Below are positions 1-9,179 of a stretch of 62,761 nt of DNA, piece by piece. The stretch is from an uncultured Collinsella sp. (GTDB lineage Bacteria; Actinomycetota; Coriobacteriia; Coriobacteriales; Coriobacteriaceae). Each line of letters opens with the position of its first letter. Position 1 is the first letter of the stretch. Made by a program: the position numbers and the translations under genes. The notes under the pieces were generated by a model. It was not told the origin of the DNA. It was given only the letters and a program-made list of their open reading frames with translations, and did not search any database. Where the stretch lies: the NCBI GenBank assembly GCA_900548815.1, contig URLR01000004.1, positions 1 to 62,761 on the forward strand, written 5' to 3'.

Positions 1-48
1 TCTACACGAGCCTTATCGTCGGCAGCGTCAGATGTGTATAAGAGACAG
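1..48. other. Nextera sequencing adapter on contig end (not genomic)
   Basis: Bases 16-48 match the Illumina Nextera read-1 transposase adapter exactly. The last 19 bases (30-48, ending AAGAGACAG) are the Tn5 mosaic end. Bases 1-7 (TCTACAC) match the end of the P5 primer, and bases 8-15 (GAGCCTTA) fall exactly where the i5 index sits; I recall this octamer as index S521. Genomic sequence therefore starts at 49. Peptides that seem to start here with MYKRQ or MCIRDS, or to end with LSLIHI on the other strand, are adapter translations. Confidence 0.97.
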
Positions 49-678
49 CTCTACGTTAACGACCGCAAGCGCCGCCGCGCGCTGGTGGACGAGGCGATCG
101 ACTTTGTGGGCTTGGGCGACTTTACCAAGTTTCGCCCCGGCAAGCTCTCGGGCGGCCTGGCGCGTCGCCTCAACATTGCCTGCGGCATTGCGCACAAGCC
201 CGAGCTCATCTTCTTTGACGAGCCTACGGTGGCAGTCGACCCGCAGAGTCGCAACGCCATCCTGGAGGGCATCTGCCGCTTGCGCGACGAGGGCGCCACG
301 GTGGTGTATACCAGCCATTACATGGAGGAAGTCGAGCAGATTTGCAGCCGCATCATGATCATGGACGGCGGACGTGTGCTGGCGCAGGGCACCAATGACG
401 AGCTCAAACGCATGATTCAAATGGGCGAGCGCGTGACTGTCGAGGTCGGCGCCGTCGAGACCGCCACGGTCGAGCGGCTGCGCGCCCTCGAGCACGTGCT
501 TTCGGTTGAGCTGTCCGGCGGCGAGCTCGTCTGCACCTGCGAGGCGAGCCCGCACAACCTGGTCGACATCCTCGACACGCTGCGTGCCGCCGACGTGGCA
601 CTCGGCCGCGTGTGGAGCGAGCCGCCGACCCTCAACGACGTGTTCCTTGAGATCACCGGCCGCGAGCTGCGCGACTAG
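49..678 (+). CDS. ABC-2 type exporter ATP-binding protein, 5' partial
   Basis: C-terminal 209 residues of an ABC ATPase; the Walker A region is lost beyond the contig end. Visible are the signature LSGGLARRL (about residues 33-41), Walker B ELIFFDEP (about 52-59) with the D-loop VDPQSR, and the switch histidine in YTSHYMEE. The C-terminal 90 residues resemble the tail of NatA/YhaQ-type drug or antibiotic exporters. The stop lies 9 nt before an ABC-2 permease, so the ATPase very likely powers the two permeases that follow. The substrate cannot be told. Any methionine start within the first 15 codons of the raw contig belongs to adapter sequence. Confidence 0.9.
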   Translation, partial: LYVNDRKRRRALVDEAIDFVGLGDFTKFRPGKLSGGLARRLNIACGIAHKPELIFFDEPTVAVDPQSRNAILEGICRLRDEGATVVYTSHYMEEVEQICSRIMIMDGGRVLAQGTNDELKRMIQMGERVTVEVGAVETATVERLRALEHVLSVELSGGELVCTCEASPHNLVDILDTLRAADVALGRVWSEPPTLNDVFLEITGRELRD

Positions 679-687
679 GGGGCGGCC

Positions 688-1875
688 ATGTTCAGCACCA
701 TCATCACCACGGTCAAGACGCTGCTGCGCCGGCCGAGCACGTGGGTCTGGGGCGCTCTCTTTCCCATCGCGCTTTCCACGATGTTCATGTTTATGTTTGC
801 GAACCTCAGCTCCGACGGCACGGTCGACCCGGTGCCGGTGGCCGTCGTCGCCGACGAGGCCTGGGACGCCTCGACCTTTAAGGATGTGGCGACGTCACTT
901 GCCAAGGGGGGCGACGACCAGCTGCTCGAGATCGACGAGTGCGACGACGCAGCCGATGCGAACCGTGCGCTCAAGGCCGGTGAGGTCGCGGGTATCTATA
1001 CGGTCGACGCTGCGGGCACGCCCAAGCTCACGCTGCTATCGAGTTACGACAGCTCACGTGCGAGTACGGTGCTCACCGATCGCAGCATCCTGGAGACGGT
1101 GGCAAGCTCGTATACACAAAATGCCGAGCTCATGTCCCAGATTGCCCAGGACAACCCGGCGGCACTCGCCGACCCCGAGGCGGTTGCGCGCGCCCTGTCG
1201 CTCGAGGGCGGCACCCGTCGCGTGAGCCTTACGCGCACCACGCCCGACGGTACGGTCATCTACTATTACGCGCTTTTTGGCCTGGTCGCGATGATGTCTG
1301 CCGAGTTTGCCGCCTTGAGCGTCGTCGATTTGCAGCCCAATCTGTCGGGCCTTGGCGCGCGTCGCTGCGTGGGCGGTCTTTCCAAGACGGCGTCGCTGGC
1401 CGGCATCTTCGTCGGCTCGTGGCTGGTTTCCTTCGCCTCGATGGTGATCGCAATCGGCTACGTGCGCCTGGTCGTGGGCGTCGACTTTGGCGGGCGCGAG
1501 GGGCTGTGCCTCGCGGGCGGCGCCGCTTCCGCGCTTGCCGCCACGGGCCTGGGACTCTTTGTGGGCACGCTTCCCGTTAAGGGCGGCAAGGCGTCCAAGT
1601 CCGGCATCCTCACGGGCTTTGCTACCACGTGCGCCCTGTTCGCTGGCCTCTATGGCGAGCCGGCGATGGCGCTTGCCGACGACGTCGCCCGCGCCTGCCC
1701 GGCCGAGTGCTGGCTCAATCCCGTCAAGCTTATCTGCGACATGTTCAACCGCCTGTATTTCTTTGAGGACCTGGGACCTTTTGCCGTTCGCGCCGGCGCG
1801 CTGGTCCTTATGGCGCTGCTGTTCGTTGCCGCCGCCACGCTGATCTTTGGAAGGAGCCGCTATGAGCACCTTTAA
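688..1875 (+). CDS. ABC-2 type transporter permease
   Basis: A 395-residue membrane protein. It has one N-terminal membrane segment (about residues 25-45, SALFP/ALSTMFMFMF-like), a large extracytoplasmic domain of about 160 residues (about 50-205), and a block of five to six hydrophobic helices to the C-terminus. This is the plan of ABC2_membrane_3 / YhaP-type exporter permeases. It starts with ATG nine bases after the ATPase stop and overlaps the next permease gene by 14 nt, so the three genes read as one operon. Family assignment is from architecture; the exported substrate is unknown. Confidence 0.82.
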   Translation: MFSTIITTVKTLLRRPSTWVWGALFPIALSTMFMFMFANLSSDGTVDPVPVAVVADEAWDASTFKDVATSLAKGGDDQLLEIDECDDAADANRALKAGEVAGIYTVDAAGTPKLTLLSSYDSSRASTVLTDRSILETVASSYTQNAELMSQIAQDNPAALADPEAVARALSLEGGTRRVSLTRTTPDGTVIYYYALFGLVAMMSAEFAALSVVDLQPNLSGLGARRCVGGLSKTASLAGIFVGSWLVSFASMVIAIGYVRLVVGVDFGGREGLCLAGGAASALAATGLGLFVGTLPVKGGKASKSGILTGFATTCALFAGLYGEPAMALADDVARACPAECWLNPVKLICDMFNRLYFFEDLGPFAVRAGALVLMALLFVAAATLIFGRSRYEHL

Positions 1876-3067
1876 GACCGCGCTTCGCATGGCGCTGGCA
1901 CACCCGTTCTACCTGCTCATCTACACGGTGTTCATCTCGCTCATGGGCGTATTCATCGCGGCATCGGTGAGCTGGAACTCGTCGCAGCTCACCGAGTACA
2001 AGCCCTACGACGCCAACGTGATCGTGGTCGACCGCGATGGCAGTGATCTTTCACGTGCGCTCACCAAGCACCTAGGTTCGCGGTTTGATCTGGTCACGGG
2101 CGTCGGCGATGACACGTACGACCTTGCGGACGCGCTCTCCAAGAGCAACAGCGCCAAGGGCAGCGCCGACTGCGTGTTCTTTATCCCGGAGGGGTTCGAG
2201 GACGACCTGGTCGCGGCTGCCCGCGCGGGGGAGTCCCTGCCCAAGCTCGATGTGACCTACGGTGCCGGCACCATGGCGGCGGCGCTTTCGTCTGCCGAGG
2301 CTTCGCGCTGGATCTCGCTCGCGGGCGCTGCAGCCGCACTTGAGCCCACTGCCTCCAACGGCGACGTTGCCAAGGCCGCCGAACATGCCGCTGCAAAGCG
2401 CGCGGAGGTCCAGATCGAGCGGGTCAAGGTCGACTCGGCTGCTGCCGCCACGCTCGAGTCGTACTTCAACTTTGGCGCGTACGCGATTATCTCGTCGGTC
2501 ATCGTATCGGTGGGGTTGGTGTTCTCGGGCATGAACGAGCCCGAGCGCGTGCGTCGTATGGATGCCGGCCCAATCTCCGAGCGCCAACGTTCGCTTGCCG
2601 TGTTTGCCGCCGCCGCCGTGCTCACCGTCTGCATCTGGTTTGTGTCGAGCATGATGGGCGTCGTGGGCTTTGCCGGCGCGGTCGCCGAGGTCGGCGTGGG
2701 CCGTGTGTGCCTGGCACTGGCGGCGACGTTTGCCCTGGCGTGCACGCCGCTGGCCGTTGGCTTTGCCCTTTCGAGCCTGGGTGCGCGCGAGGAGCTGCTC
2801 AATGGCGTGGGCAACCTGCTCGGCATGCTCATGACGTTTTTGGGCGGCGCTTGGATGCCGCTGTCGCTGATGGGCCCGGCCGTGCAGACCGTGGCGCACT
2901 TTGTGCCGACGTATTGGGTGAACGACGCGATCGGCAAGGCGCTTGCTTCGGACCTGACGTCTGCCGTGTTGGGCGACATCGCCTGCGACCTGGGCGTCAC
3001 CGTGCTCTTCGCCGCCGCCATTGCCGCCGTAGGCCTGGCCCTCTCACGCGCCAAATCCCGCGCCTAG
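1862..3067 (+). CDS. ABC-2 type transporter permease (second subunit)
   Basis: A 401-residue paralogue-like partner of the upstream permease: a short cytoplasmic start, a membrane segment (LLIYTVFISLMGVFIAASV), an extracytoplasmic domain to about residue 205, then six predicted helices. I chose ATG 1862 rather than an in-frame start at 1847 because GGAAGGAG sits at the right distance before 1862. It overlaps the upstream stop by 14 nt, implying translational coupling. Together with the partial ATPase it would form a heterodimeric exporter. A gap of about 90 nt separates it from the next ABC pair, which may be a separate unit. Confidence 0.82.
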   Translation: MSTFKTALRMALAHPFYLLIYTVFISLMGVFIAASVSWNSSQLTEYKPYDANVIVVDRDGSDLSRALTKHLGSRFDLVTGVGDDTYDLADALSKSNSAKGSADCVFFIPEGFEDDLVAAARAGESLPKLDVTYGAGTMAAALSSAEASRWISLAGAAAALEPTASNGDVAKAAEHAAAKRAEVQIERVKVDSAAAATLESYFNFGAYAIISSVIVSVGLVFSGMNEPERVRRMDAGPISERQRSLAVFAAAAVLTVCIWFVSSMMGVVGFAGAVAEVGVGRVCLALAATFALACTPLAVGFALSSLGAREELLNGVGNLLGMLMTFLGGAWMPLSLMGPAVQTVAHFVPTYWVNDAIGKALASDLTSAVLGDIACDLGVTVLFAAAIAAVGLALSRAKSRA

Positions 3068-3160
3068 TCTGAGATAAATCCTAGGCCTCGCCCCAAAATA
3101 GTTCGCCAAGGTTTACTATTACGCTCATAAAGTAGCAATAGGCTAACAATGGGGGATAGC

Positions 3161-3874
3161 ATGGCGACGAAGCAAGCCTACGTCCAGGTCAAGGGGCTCA
3201 AGAAGCACTACGGCGACGGTGACGCGCGCCTGACGGTGCTCGACGGCATCGACACGTCCATCAATCGCGGCGAGATCTGCGTCATGCTGGGGCCCTCGGG
3301 CTCGGGCAAGTCGACCTTCCTTAACCTGATTGGCGGCCTGGAGGATGCCGACGCCGGCTCTATTCTGGTGGACGGCTGCGACCTCACAGTGCTCAAGCCC
3401 GCCGACCTGGGTGAGTACCGCCGCCGCGAACTGGGCTTTGTGTTCCAGTTCTACAACCTGGTGCCCGATCTCACCATCAAGGAGAACATCGAGGTCACGG
3501 CGCACCTGTCCAAAAACCCGCTCAATGTCGACGGCCTGCTGCGTTCGCTGGGCCTCTACGAGCACCGCAACAAGTTCCCGCGCCAAGTTTCGGGCGGCCA
3601 GCAGCAGCGCTGTGCCATCGGCCGCGCGCTCGTCAAAAACCCAGGTCTGCTGCTGTGCGACGAGCCTACGGGCGCGCTCGACTATAAGACGTCCAAGGAA
3701 ATCCTGCAGCTCATGGAGGATGTCAATCACGAGTACGGCTGCACCATCATCATCGTCACGCACAACGCCGCCATCGCTCGCATGGCCAACCGCGTGCTGC
3801 GCCTGCGCGACGGGCGCATCGTCGAGGATGAGCTCAACGAGTCGCCCGTCGCGGCCGCCGAGCTCGATTGGTAG
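3161..3874 (+). CDS. LolD/MacB-type ABC transporter ATP-binding protein
   Basis: A complete 237-residue ATPase. Walker A GPSGSGKST is at about residues 44-52, the Q-loop is in VFQFYNLVP, the signature VSGGQQQRCAIGRAL starts at about 143, Walker B LLLCDEPTGALD starts at about 163, and the switch histidine is in VTHN. The LDG...GPSGSGKST...LIGGLE pattern is typical of the LolD/MacB/BceA group, which works with FtsX-like permeases. The adjacent FtsX-type permease starts 8 nt after the stop. ATG 3161 is preferred over ATG 3149 because GGGGGAT (3151-3157) lies just before it. Such pairs in Gram-positives handle lipids, peptides or antibiotic resistance; the substrate here is unknown. Confidence 0.92.
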   Translation: MATKQAYVQVKGLKKHYGDGDARLTVLDGIDTSINRGEICVMLGPSGSGKSTFLNLIGGLEDADAGSILVDGCDLTVLKPADLGEYRRRELGFVFQFYNLVPDLTIKENIEVTAHLSKNPLNVDGLLRSLGLYEHRNKFPRQVSGGQQQRCAIGRALVKNPGLLLCDEPTGALDYKTSKEILQLMEDVNHEYGCTIIIVTHNAAIARMANRVLRLRDGRIVEDELNESPVAAAELDW

Positions 3875-3882
3875 GCGGCGCC

Positions 3883-6549
3883 ATGACACCTCTCGCAAAA
3901 CGTCTCCCGCGCGAGCTGCGCCGCAATATCGGCAAGTACCTGGGCATCTTTTTGCTTATGTGCGGAAGCATCGCCCTTACCTCGGGCTTTTTGCTCGCGG
4001 CGCATTCCATCGGTTGCCTTATCGACGACATGCGCGATGCGTACACGATTGAGGACGGCCGCGTGACCACCTCCTTCGAGGCTACCGACGGTCAGCTCAA
4101 GGCAGCCGAGGACGCGGCCGACGACGTCGGCGGCGTCACGCTCTACAAGAATTTCTCCATCGACGCCATCATCAAAAAGACCGCCGGCGACGACGGCGCC
4201 AAGCGCACGCTGCGCACCTATGCGCACCGCACCAAGGTCGATATCGCGTCCTACTGTGAGGGCAGGCAGCCCAAGACGGACGATGAGGTGGCAATCGACC
4301 GCGTCTTCGCCACCAACAACGACCTCGCCGTGGGCGATAAGGTCGAGCTCGAGGGCCGCACCTACACCATCTGCGGCATCATGACCCAGCCCGATAGCCA
4401 GGCGCTGTTCCTCAACAATTCGGACTTTACGGTGAACACCATCACCTATGGCGTGGCCGAGGTCACCGACGCCGGCTTTGCCGCGCTTGAGGACGCCGGC
4501 GGCGCACCCGCCTACACCTACTCCTTCACCTTTGCCGATCGCGATCTCTCCACCGCGGACCGCACCGATGCGGAGCAGGATATGGTCGAGGCACTGACCG
4601 AAGCCGATGCGCGCGTGGATGACCTCATCGACGCCGATTCCAATCAGGGCATTGGCTATGCGCGCGACGACGTGGACGGCGACTCCATGATGTGGATGAC
4701 GCTGCTCGACATCATCATCGTGATTATGGCGTTCGTCTTTGTGGTCCTTACCGACGCCACCATCGAGGAGGAGAGCGCCATCATCGGCACGCTGCTCGCC
4801 AGCGGCTATCGTCGACGCGAGATCGTGCTGCACTACCTTGCGCTTCCCGCCATCGTGGGCGTGATCGCGGCGCTTTTGGGCACTGCGCTCGGCGTTGTGT
4901 TCTTTACCGAGCCCATGCGCAGCCTCTATTACGGTTCGTATAGCCTGCCGCCCTTCCAGGTGTACTGGAGCTGGGAGATCTTTGTGAAGTGCGCCGTGGT
5001 TCCCGCCGCCGCGCTCATCCTCATCACGCTGGTGGGCCTGCTTCGCAAGATGGGCAAGACGCCGTTGCAGTTCCTTCGTCACGAGGCGAGTGGCAAATCG
5101 GGCACCAAGCGCGGCTTGCAGCTGCCGGAGCGCATGGGTTTTGTTTCCCGCTTCCGCCTGCGTATCTTCCTGCGCAACCTGGGCAACTTCGCCACGCTCT
5201 TCGTGGGCATTGCGTTTGCCTCGCTGCTGTTGCTCTTTGGCTTGGCGATTCTGCCCACGATGACGCACTATGCGGACAACCTCGAGACAAGCCTGGTCGC
5301 CGAACACCAGTACACGCTCAAGGCGCCGCTGGAGCTCGAGGGCACTGCCGAGGAGCGCGAGCAGTGGTCGGCACTCGAGCGCTTGCAGTCGGTTGACGGC
5401 GCGCTGCTTTCCGCCGCCCAAGATGCCGATGACGAGCTCGACGACGCGGCCGATGCGGCGCAGGCGGCAGCCGATGCCGCGACCGCATCCCCGTCTGCCG
5501 AGAGCCTGGCCGCGGCGCAGGACGCGCTCGCCAAGGTCCAGGACAAGAAGGATGCGCTTTATGCGCGCCTCGATGACCTTGCCGATGCTCTCGGCTGCGA
5601 CCACGATGAGGCTATCGACCTGATCGACAAGGCCTCTAAGATCGACACTGACAACGACGATATCCACCCGGTCAATACGACCGATAACGGCGCGGGCGCA
5701 ATCGCACAGGCCGAGAAATACGCCGTCTACCAGCTGCAATACGACCGCGGCGATGGTAATGGCGAAGAGACGATTTCCGTCTACGGCATCTCGCCCGATT
5801 CGCGCTACTGGAAAGGGCTGGACGTCGGCGACGGACGCGTCGTCTTTGGCGGCGGCCTGCTCGACAAGTTTGGCTGGAGCGAGGGCCAGAAGGTCACGCT
5901 CATCGACAAGTACGAGGGGGAGCATTATTCCCTTGAGTACGCGGGCAAGGACTGTGCCTGGGGCTCCAAGTCGGACATGAATATCTATATGAGTATCGAC
6001 GACTTTAACGAGCTGTTCGGCAACGACGCCGCCTACTTTAACGGCTATGTGAGCGACGAGAAGCTCGACCTCGATGCTCGTTACTTTGCCGGCGACACCA
6101 CGCCCGACGACATGCGGGCCGTGGGCGACCAGTTCATCGGCATGATGAGCAAAATGATCGGAATGATGATCGGGCTCGCGGTGTTTATCTTCCTGCTGTT
6201 TATGTACCTGCTGACCAAGGCGGTGATCGACCACAGCGCCCGTTCGATCAGCTACATGAAAGTCTTTGGCTATCGCGATAGCGAGATCTCGCATCTGTAC
6301 ATCCGCTCGATCACGCTGTGCGTGGCGGCGTCGCTCGTGCTGAGCCTGCCGGTCATTATTGGCTCGCTCACGGCCATCTTCCGCTCGATGCTACTCGCCT
6401 ACAACGGCAATATCGAGATCTACGTGCCCGCTTGGTCTATGGCTGCATGCGTCGGCATTGGCTTTGTGACCTACCTGGTCGTGGCGCTGCTGCACGCGCG
6501 CTCCATCAAGCGCGTCAGTCTGGCCGAAGCCCTCAAAGTCCAAGAGTAG
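3883..6549 (+). CDS. FtsX-like ABC transporter permease
   Basis: An 888-residue permease of the MacB/FtsX superfamily, partner of the ATPase immediately upstream. It has an N-terminal membrane segment (about residues 15-40), an extracytoplasmic domain, a first FtsX block of three helices (about 270-395), a second anchor (about 430-455), a second large extracytoplasmic domain, and a final FtsX block (about 755-880). The second outer domain contains a very Ala/Asp-rich stretch (about 510-575) that looks like a coiled coil. ATG 3883 follows the ATPase stop by 8 nt; an in-frame TTG at 3868 would overlap that gene and lacks a better ribosome site. The stop overlaps a short palindromic repeat. Confidence 0.88.
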   Translation: MTPLAKRLPRELRRNIGKYLGIFLLMCGSIALTSGFLLAAHSIGCLIDDMRDAYTIEDGRVTTSFEATDGQLKAAEDAADDVGGVTLYKNFSIDAIIKKTAGDDGAKRTLRTYAHRTKVDIASYCEGRQPKTDDEVAIDRVFATNNDLAVGDKVELEGRTYTICGIMTQPDSQALFLNNSDFTVNTITYGVAEVTDAGFAALEDAGGAPAYTYSFTFADRDLSTADRTDAEQDMVEALTEADARVDDLIDADSNQGIGYARDDVDGDSMMWMTLLDIIIVIMAFVFVVLTDATIEEESAIIGTLLASGYRRREIVLHYLALPAIVGVIAALLGTALGVVFFTEPMRSLYYGSYSLPPFQVYWSWEIFVKCAVVPAAALILITLVGLLRKMGKTPLQFLRHEASGKSGTKRGLQLPERMGFVSRFRLRIFLRNLGNFATLFVGIAFASLLLLFGLAILPTMTHYADNLETSLVAEHQYTLKAPLELEGTAEEREQWSALERLQSVDGALLSAAQDADDELDDAADAAQAAADAATASPSAESLAAAQDALAKVQDKKDALYARLDDLADALGCDHDEAIDLIDKASKIDTDNDDIHPVNTTDNGAGAIAQAEKYAVYQLQYDRGDGNGEETISVYGISPDSRYWKGLDVGDGRVVFGGGLLDKFGWSEGQKVTLIDKYEGEHYSLEYAGKDCAWGSKSDMNIYMSIDDFNELFGNDAAYFNGYVSDEKLDLDARYFAGDTTPDDMRAVGDQFIGMMSKMIGMMIGLAVFIFLLFMYLLTKAVIDHSARSISYMKVFGYRDSEISHLYIRSITLCVAASLVLSLPVIIGSLTAIFRSMLLAYNGNIEIYVPAWSMAACVGIGFVTYLVVALLHARSIKRVSLAEALKVQE

Positions 6550-6574
6550 TCATTTAAGAACGTCCCCAATGACT
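6548..6574 (+). repeat. 27-nt palindromic repeat (AACGTCCCC family), copy 1
   Basis: Arms AGTCATT (6548-6554) and AATGACT (6568-6574) flank the loop TAAGAACGTCCCC. The unit overlaps the last two bases of the preceding stop codon. The same unit recurs at 14985, 33485, 33538 and 39602, with related versions at 18874 and 43036. No T-tract follows, so it is not a standard terminator. Confidence 0.85.
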
Positions 6575-6658
6575 AGGTTCCGTACTTGACTTTAACTCTG
6601 CTTTAACTGGTACCATCCTCTATGTCTGTAACGCCATATAGACCGAGGGGATAGATCT

Positions 6659-7864
6659 ATGACCGCAACTGCACCCGCAGCACCCGCTAAGGTGTACTTC
6701 ACCAACCTGCGCACGCATGCTCGCGAGAGCCAGCTCGACAAGCTCAAGCGCCTCATCCGTCACGCCGGTATCGAGCAGATCGACTTTGAGAACAAGTTCG
6801 TCGCCATCAAGATTCACTTTGGCGAGCTGGGCAACCTGAGCTTTTTGCGCCCCAACTACGCCCGCGCCGTCGCGGACGTCGTGAAGGAGCTGGGCGGCAA
6901 GCCCTTCCTCACCGACTGCAATACGCTCTATGTCGGTAGCCGCAAAAACGCGCTCGAGCACATCGACACCGCCTACCAGAACGGCTTTACCCCGTATGCT
7001 ACGGGTTGCCAGATCATCATCGCCGACGGCCTCAAGGGCACCGACGAGGCGCTTGTCCCGGTCGAGGGCGGCGAGTACGTGCACGAGGCCAAGATCGGTC
7101 AGGCGCTCATGGACGCCGATATCGTGATCAGCCTCACCCACTTTAAGGGCCATGAGCAGGCCGGCTTTGGCGGTGCCATGAAGAACCTGGGCATGGGAGG
7201 CGGTAGCCGTGCCGGCAAGATGGAGCAGCATGCCGCCGGCAAGCCGAACGTCGCGACCGAGCACTGCATTGGCTGCCGTGCCTGCGAAAAGATCTGCGCG
7301 CACAACGCTATCTCGTTCGACGACACCCGCGAGCGCGAGCTTGTCAACGGCAACACCCGCACGGTCCACGTCGCTGCCATCGACCACGATCGCTGCGTGG
7401 GCTGCGGCCGCTGCATCGGCGTGTGCAACCAGGACGCCATCAAGCCCGGCTATGAAGCCGCGGCCGACGTGCTCAACTGCAAGATCGCCGAGTATACGAA
7501 GGCCGTTGTCGACGGCCGCCCGAGCTTCCACATCTCGCTTGCCATGGACATCAGTCCCAACTGCGACTGTCATCCCGAAAACGATACGCCTATCGTCAAC
7601 GATATCGGCATGTTCGCGAGCTTCGACCCGGTCGCCATCGACCAGGCCTGCGCCGATGCCGTTATGGCATCCGAGCCGCTGCCCAACACCGAGCTCACCG
7701 ACAGCGCCGCCAAGATGGAGCATAACCACGAGCATCTGGAGGGCGAGCAGGCGCACGACCCCTTCTGCATCACGCATCCCGACACCGACTGGCGCGCGTG
7801 CATCGCGCACGCCGAAAAGATCGGCCTGGGCACGAGCGAGTATGAGCTCATCGAGGTCAAGTAG
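6659..7864 (+). CDS. DUF362 domain 4Fe-4S protein
   Basis: A 401-residue protein with an N-terminal DUF362 domain (about residues 10-190) followed by two ferredoxin-type clusters, CIGCRACEKICAHNA (from about 203) and CVGCGRCIGVCNQDA (from about 246), then a second DUF362-like part. Each cluster has the CxxCxxCxxxC spacing for a [4Fe-4S] centre. The family is widespread in anaerobes; an electron-transfer role is likely but the reaction is unknown. GAGGGG upstream serves as ribosome site. TTGACT at 6586 could be a -35 box, with TACCAT at 6611 a weak -10 at a 19-nt spacing. A bidirectional terminator follows. Confidence 0.9.
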   Translation: MTATAPAAPAKVYFTNLRTHARESQLDKLKRLIRHAGIEQIDFENKFVAIKIHFGELGNLSFLRPNYARAVADVVKELGGKPFLTDCNTLYVGSRKNALEHIDTAYQNGFTPYATGCQIIIADGLKGTDEALVPVEGGEYVHEAKIGQALMDADIVISLTHFKGHEQAGFGGAMKNLGMGGGSRAGKMEQHAAGKPNVATEHCIGCRACEKICAHNAISFDDTRERELVNGNTRTVHVAAIDHDRCVGCGRCIGVCNQDAIKPGYEAAADVLNCKIAEYTKAVVDGRPSFHISLAMDISPNCDCHPENDTPIVNDIGMFASFDPVAIDQACADAVMASEPLPNTELTDSAAKMEHNHEHLEGEQAHDPFCITHPDTDWRACIAHAEKIGLGTSEYELIEVK

Positions 7865-7911
7865 CGCCTAGCTATTGGACAAAATAAGCGCCTTTGTAGC
7901 GTAATTTGAGC

Positions 7912-7950
7912 AAAAGCCGCCCACGAGCCCAATGCCTTCGGGCGGCTTTT
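7912..7950. terminator. Bidirectional intrinsic terminator
   Basis: AAAAGCCGCCC (7912-7922) pairs perfectly with GGGCGGCTTTT (7940-7950). It has a T-run on each strand and lies between two convergent genes, DUF362 (+) and the hydrolase (-). Confidence 0.85.
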
Positions 7951-8027
7951 CAGAAGTGCGGTGAAAAATCGAATACCGCCGACTACAAACCGATTTTTGG
8001 CAACAAAACCTCAGACGTTGCTTTTGC

Positions 8028-8993
8028 CTAAAAATTCTTGTCGAGGAAGTTGTCGACCGTGTTCCAGTAGAGTTCGGGGTCGATCTGCGCGCTCTTGGCG
8101 TGGGTGGCGCCATGGATAGTGAGCTTTTGCTTGACCTTGCTGGCGCACGCGTCGTAGTTTTGGTCGAGCATACTGTACGGTACAAAGGTGTCCTGGTCGC
8201 CGTGGATAAACAGCATGGGAACTGTCGCGTGTTTGAGTTGCTCCACACTGCTCGCCTTATGAAAGTCGTAGCCCGCGCGCACGTTGCACACCAAGTTTGC
8301 TATATCGAGCAAGGGAAAGCTGGGCAGGCCGAACACGTCCTTGAGCTGCAGAGAAAACTCGTCCCAAACACTCGTATAGCCGCAGTCCTCGATAATGCAT
8401 TTCACGTTTGCGGGCAGAGATTCCCCCGCGACGTCCATGGCGGTTGCCGCGCCCATCGACTCGCCAAAGACCAGGATGCGCGCCTCGGGGTCAGCCTGAA
8501 CGATCCGCCCAATCCATGCGACGATGTCGAGGCGCTCGGGCCAGCCCATGCCGATATAGTCGCCGCCGGAGCGCTCGTGGGCGCGGGCGGCGGGTGCGAG
8601 TACGTTCATGCCACGGTCGTGGAAGCGTTTGGCGTATCGGGCCATACCGATGGGCTCGTTGGTATATCCATGCAGGCAGACGGCGTAGTCGTGCGTGCTC
8701 TCCGACGCAGCAAAATACCAGGCGGCAAGCTCGGTCCCGTCGTCCGCGGTGAGGTTGCTGCTCTTGCGGTTCTCTTTAAACCATGCCCGCGCCTCGGTAT
8801 CCTCGGCATCCGGCTGCTCACCTTCTTTGTCGTTCTTGCTATCCTGCATCATCTTCATGGTGTAGGGCGCTTGGGGATTCAGGGCAAAGTCGAACAAGAA
8901 GTTGCCGGCAAACCCCAGCAGCGCGACAACGAGCACCAGCGCAACGACGCCGGCTATCTTGAGCTTTCGATGGGAACGTGCGTTTTGAGACAT
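8028..8993 (-). CDS. Membrane-anchored alpha/beta hydrolase
   Basis: A 321-residue protein. An N-terminal hydrophobic segment (about residues 12-35) with basic residues before it makes it a signal anchor. The alpha/beta hydrolase fold follows: HGYTNEP (oxyanion region, about 109), nucleophile Ser179 in GESMGA, acidic residue in HGDQD (about 264-268) and His298 in GATHA. It matches the YqkD/BAAT-like group of exported or anchored serine hydrolases; the substrate is unknown. The ribosome site AGGAAAG lies about 6 nt before the ATG. It stands alone, divergent from the hemolysin-III gene. Confidence 0.86.
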   Translation of the reverse strand: MSQNARSHRKLKIAGVVALVLVVALLGFAGNFLFDFALNPQAPYTMKMMQDSKNDKEGEQPDAEDTEARAWFKENRKSSNLTADDGTELAAWYFAASESTHDYAVCLHGYTNEPIGMARYAKRFHDRGMNVLAPAARAHERSGGDYIGMGWPERLDIVAWIGRIVQADPEARILVFGESMGAATAMDVAGESLPANVKCIIEDCGYTSVWDEFSLQLKDVFGLPSFPLLDIANLVCNVRAGYDFHKASSVEQLKHATVPMLFIHGDQDTFVPYSMLDQNYDACASKVKQKLTIHGATHAKSAQIDPELYWNTVDNFLDKNF

Positions 8994-9179
8994 AAGAAGC
9001 TTTCCTATAAGATGTTAATACATCAACATTTAATGCAAGCGCATTATGGACGTTCGCCGTTGATGCGTCAACAGGCAAAGAATGGGTAAACGAAAGGTCA
9101 CGTATGGTGCAAATTTCGCACGTACCTAGACGCTTTGATATAGTGTTGAGAACTCTTTACGTTGGAGGATGTAACCGGC

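Noticed and set aside
32..358. Short protein starting MCIRDS and a 175-codon minus frame ending LSLIHI
   Set aside because: The distinctive ends are adapter translations; the rest are shadows of the ABC ATPase.
3727..6294. Open frame of 855 codons opposite the FtsX-type gene
   Set aside because: Shadow of a GC-rich gene; no ribosome site or recognisable domain.
6620..6660. CRISPR array or rRNA/tRNA genes anywhere in the window
   Set aside because: No regularly spaced direct repeats with unique spacers and no rRNA or complete tRNA sequence were found.
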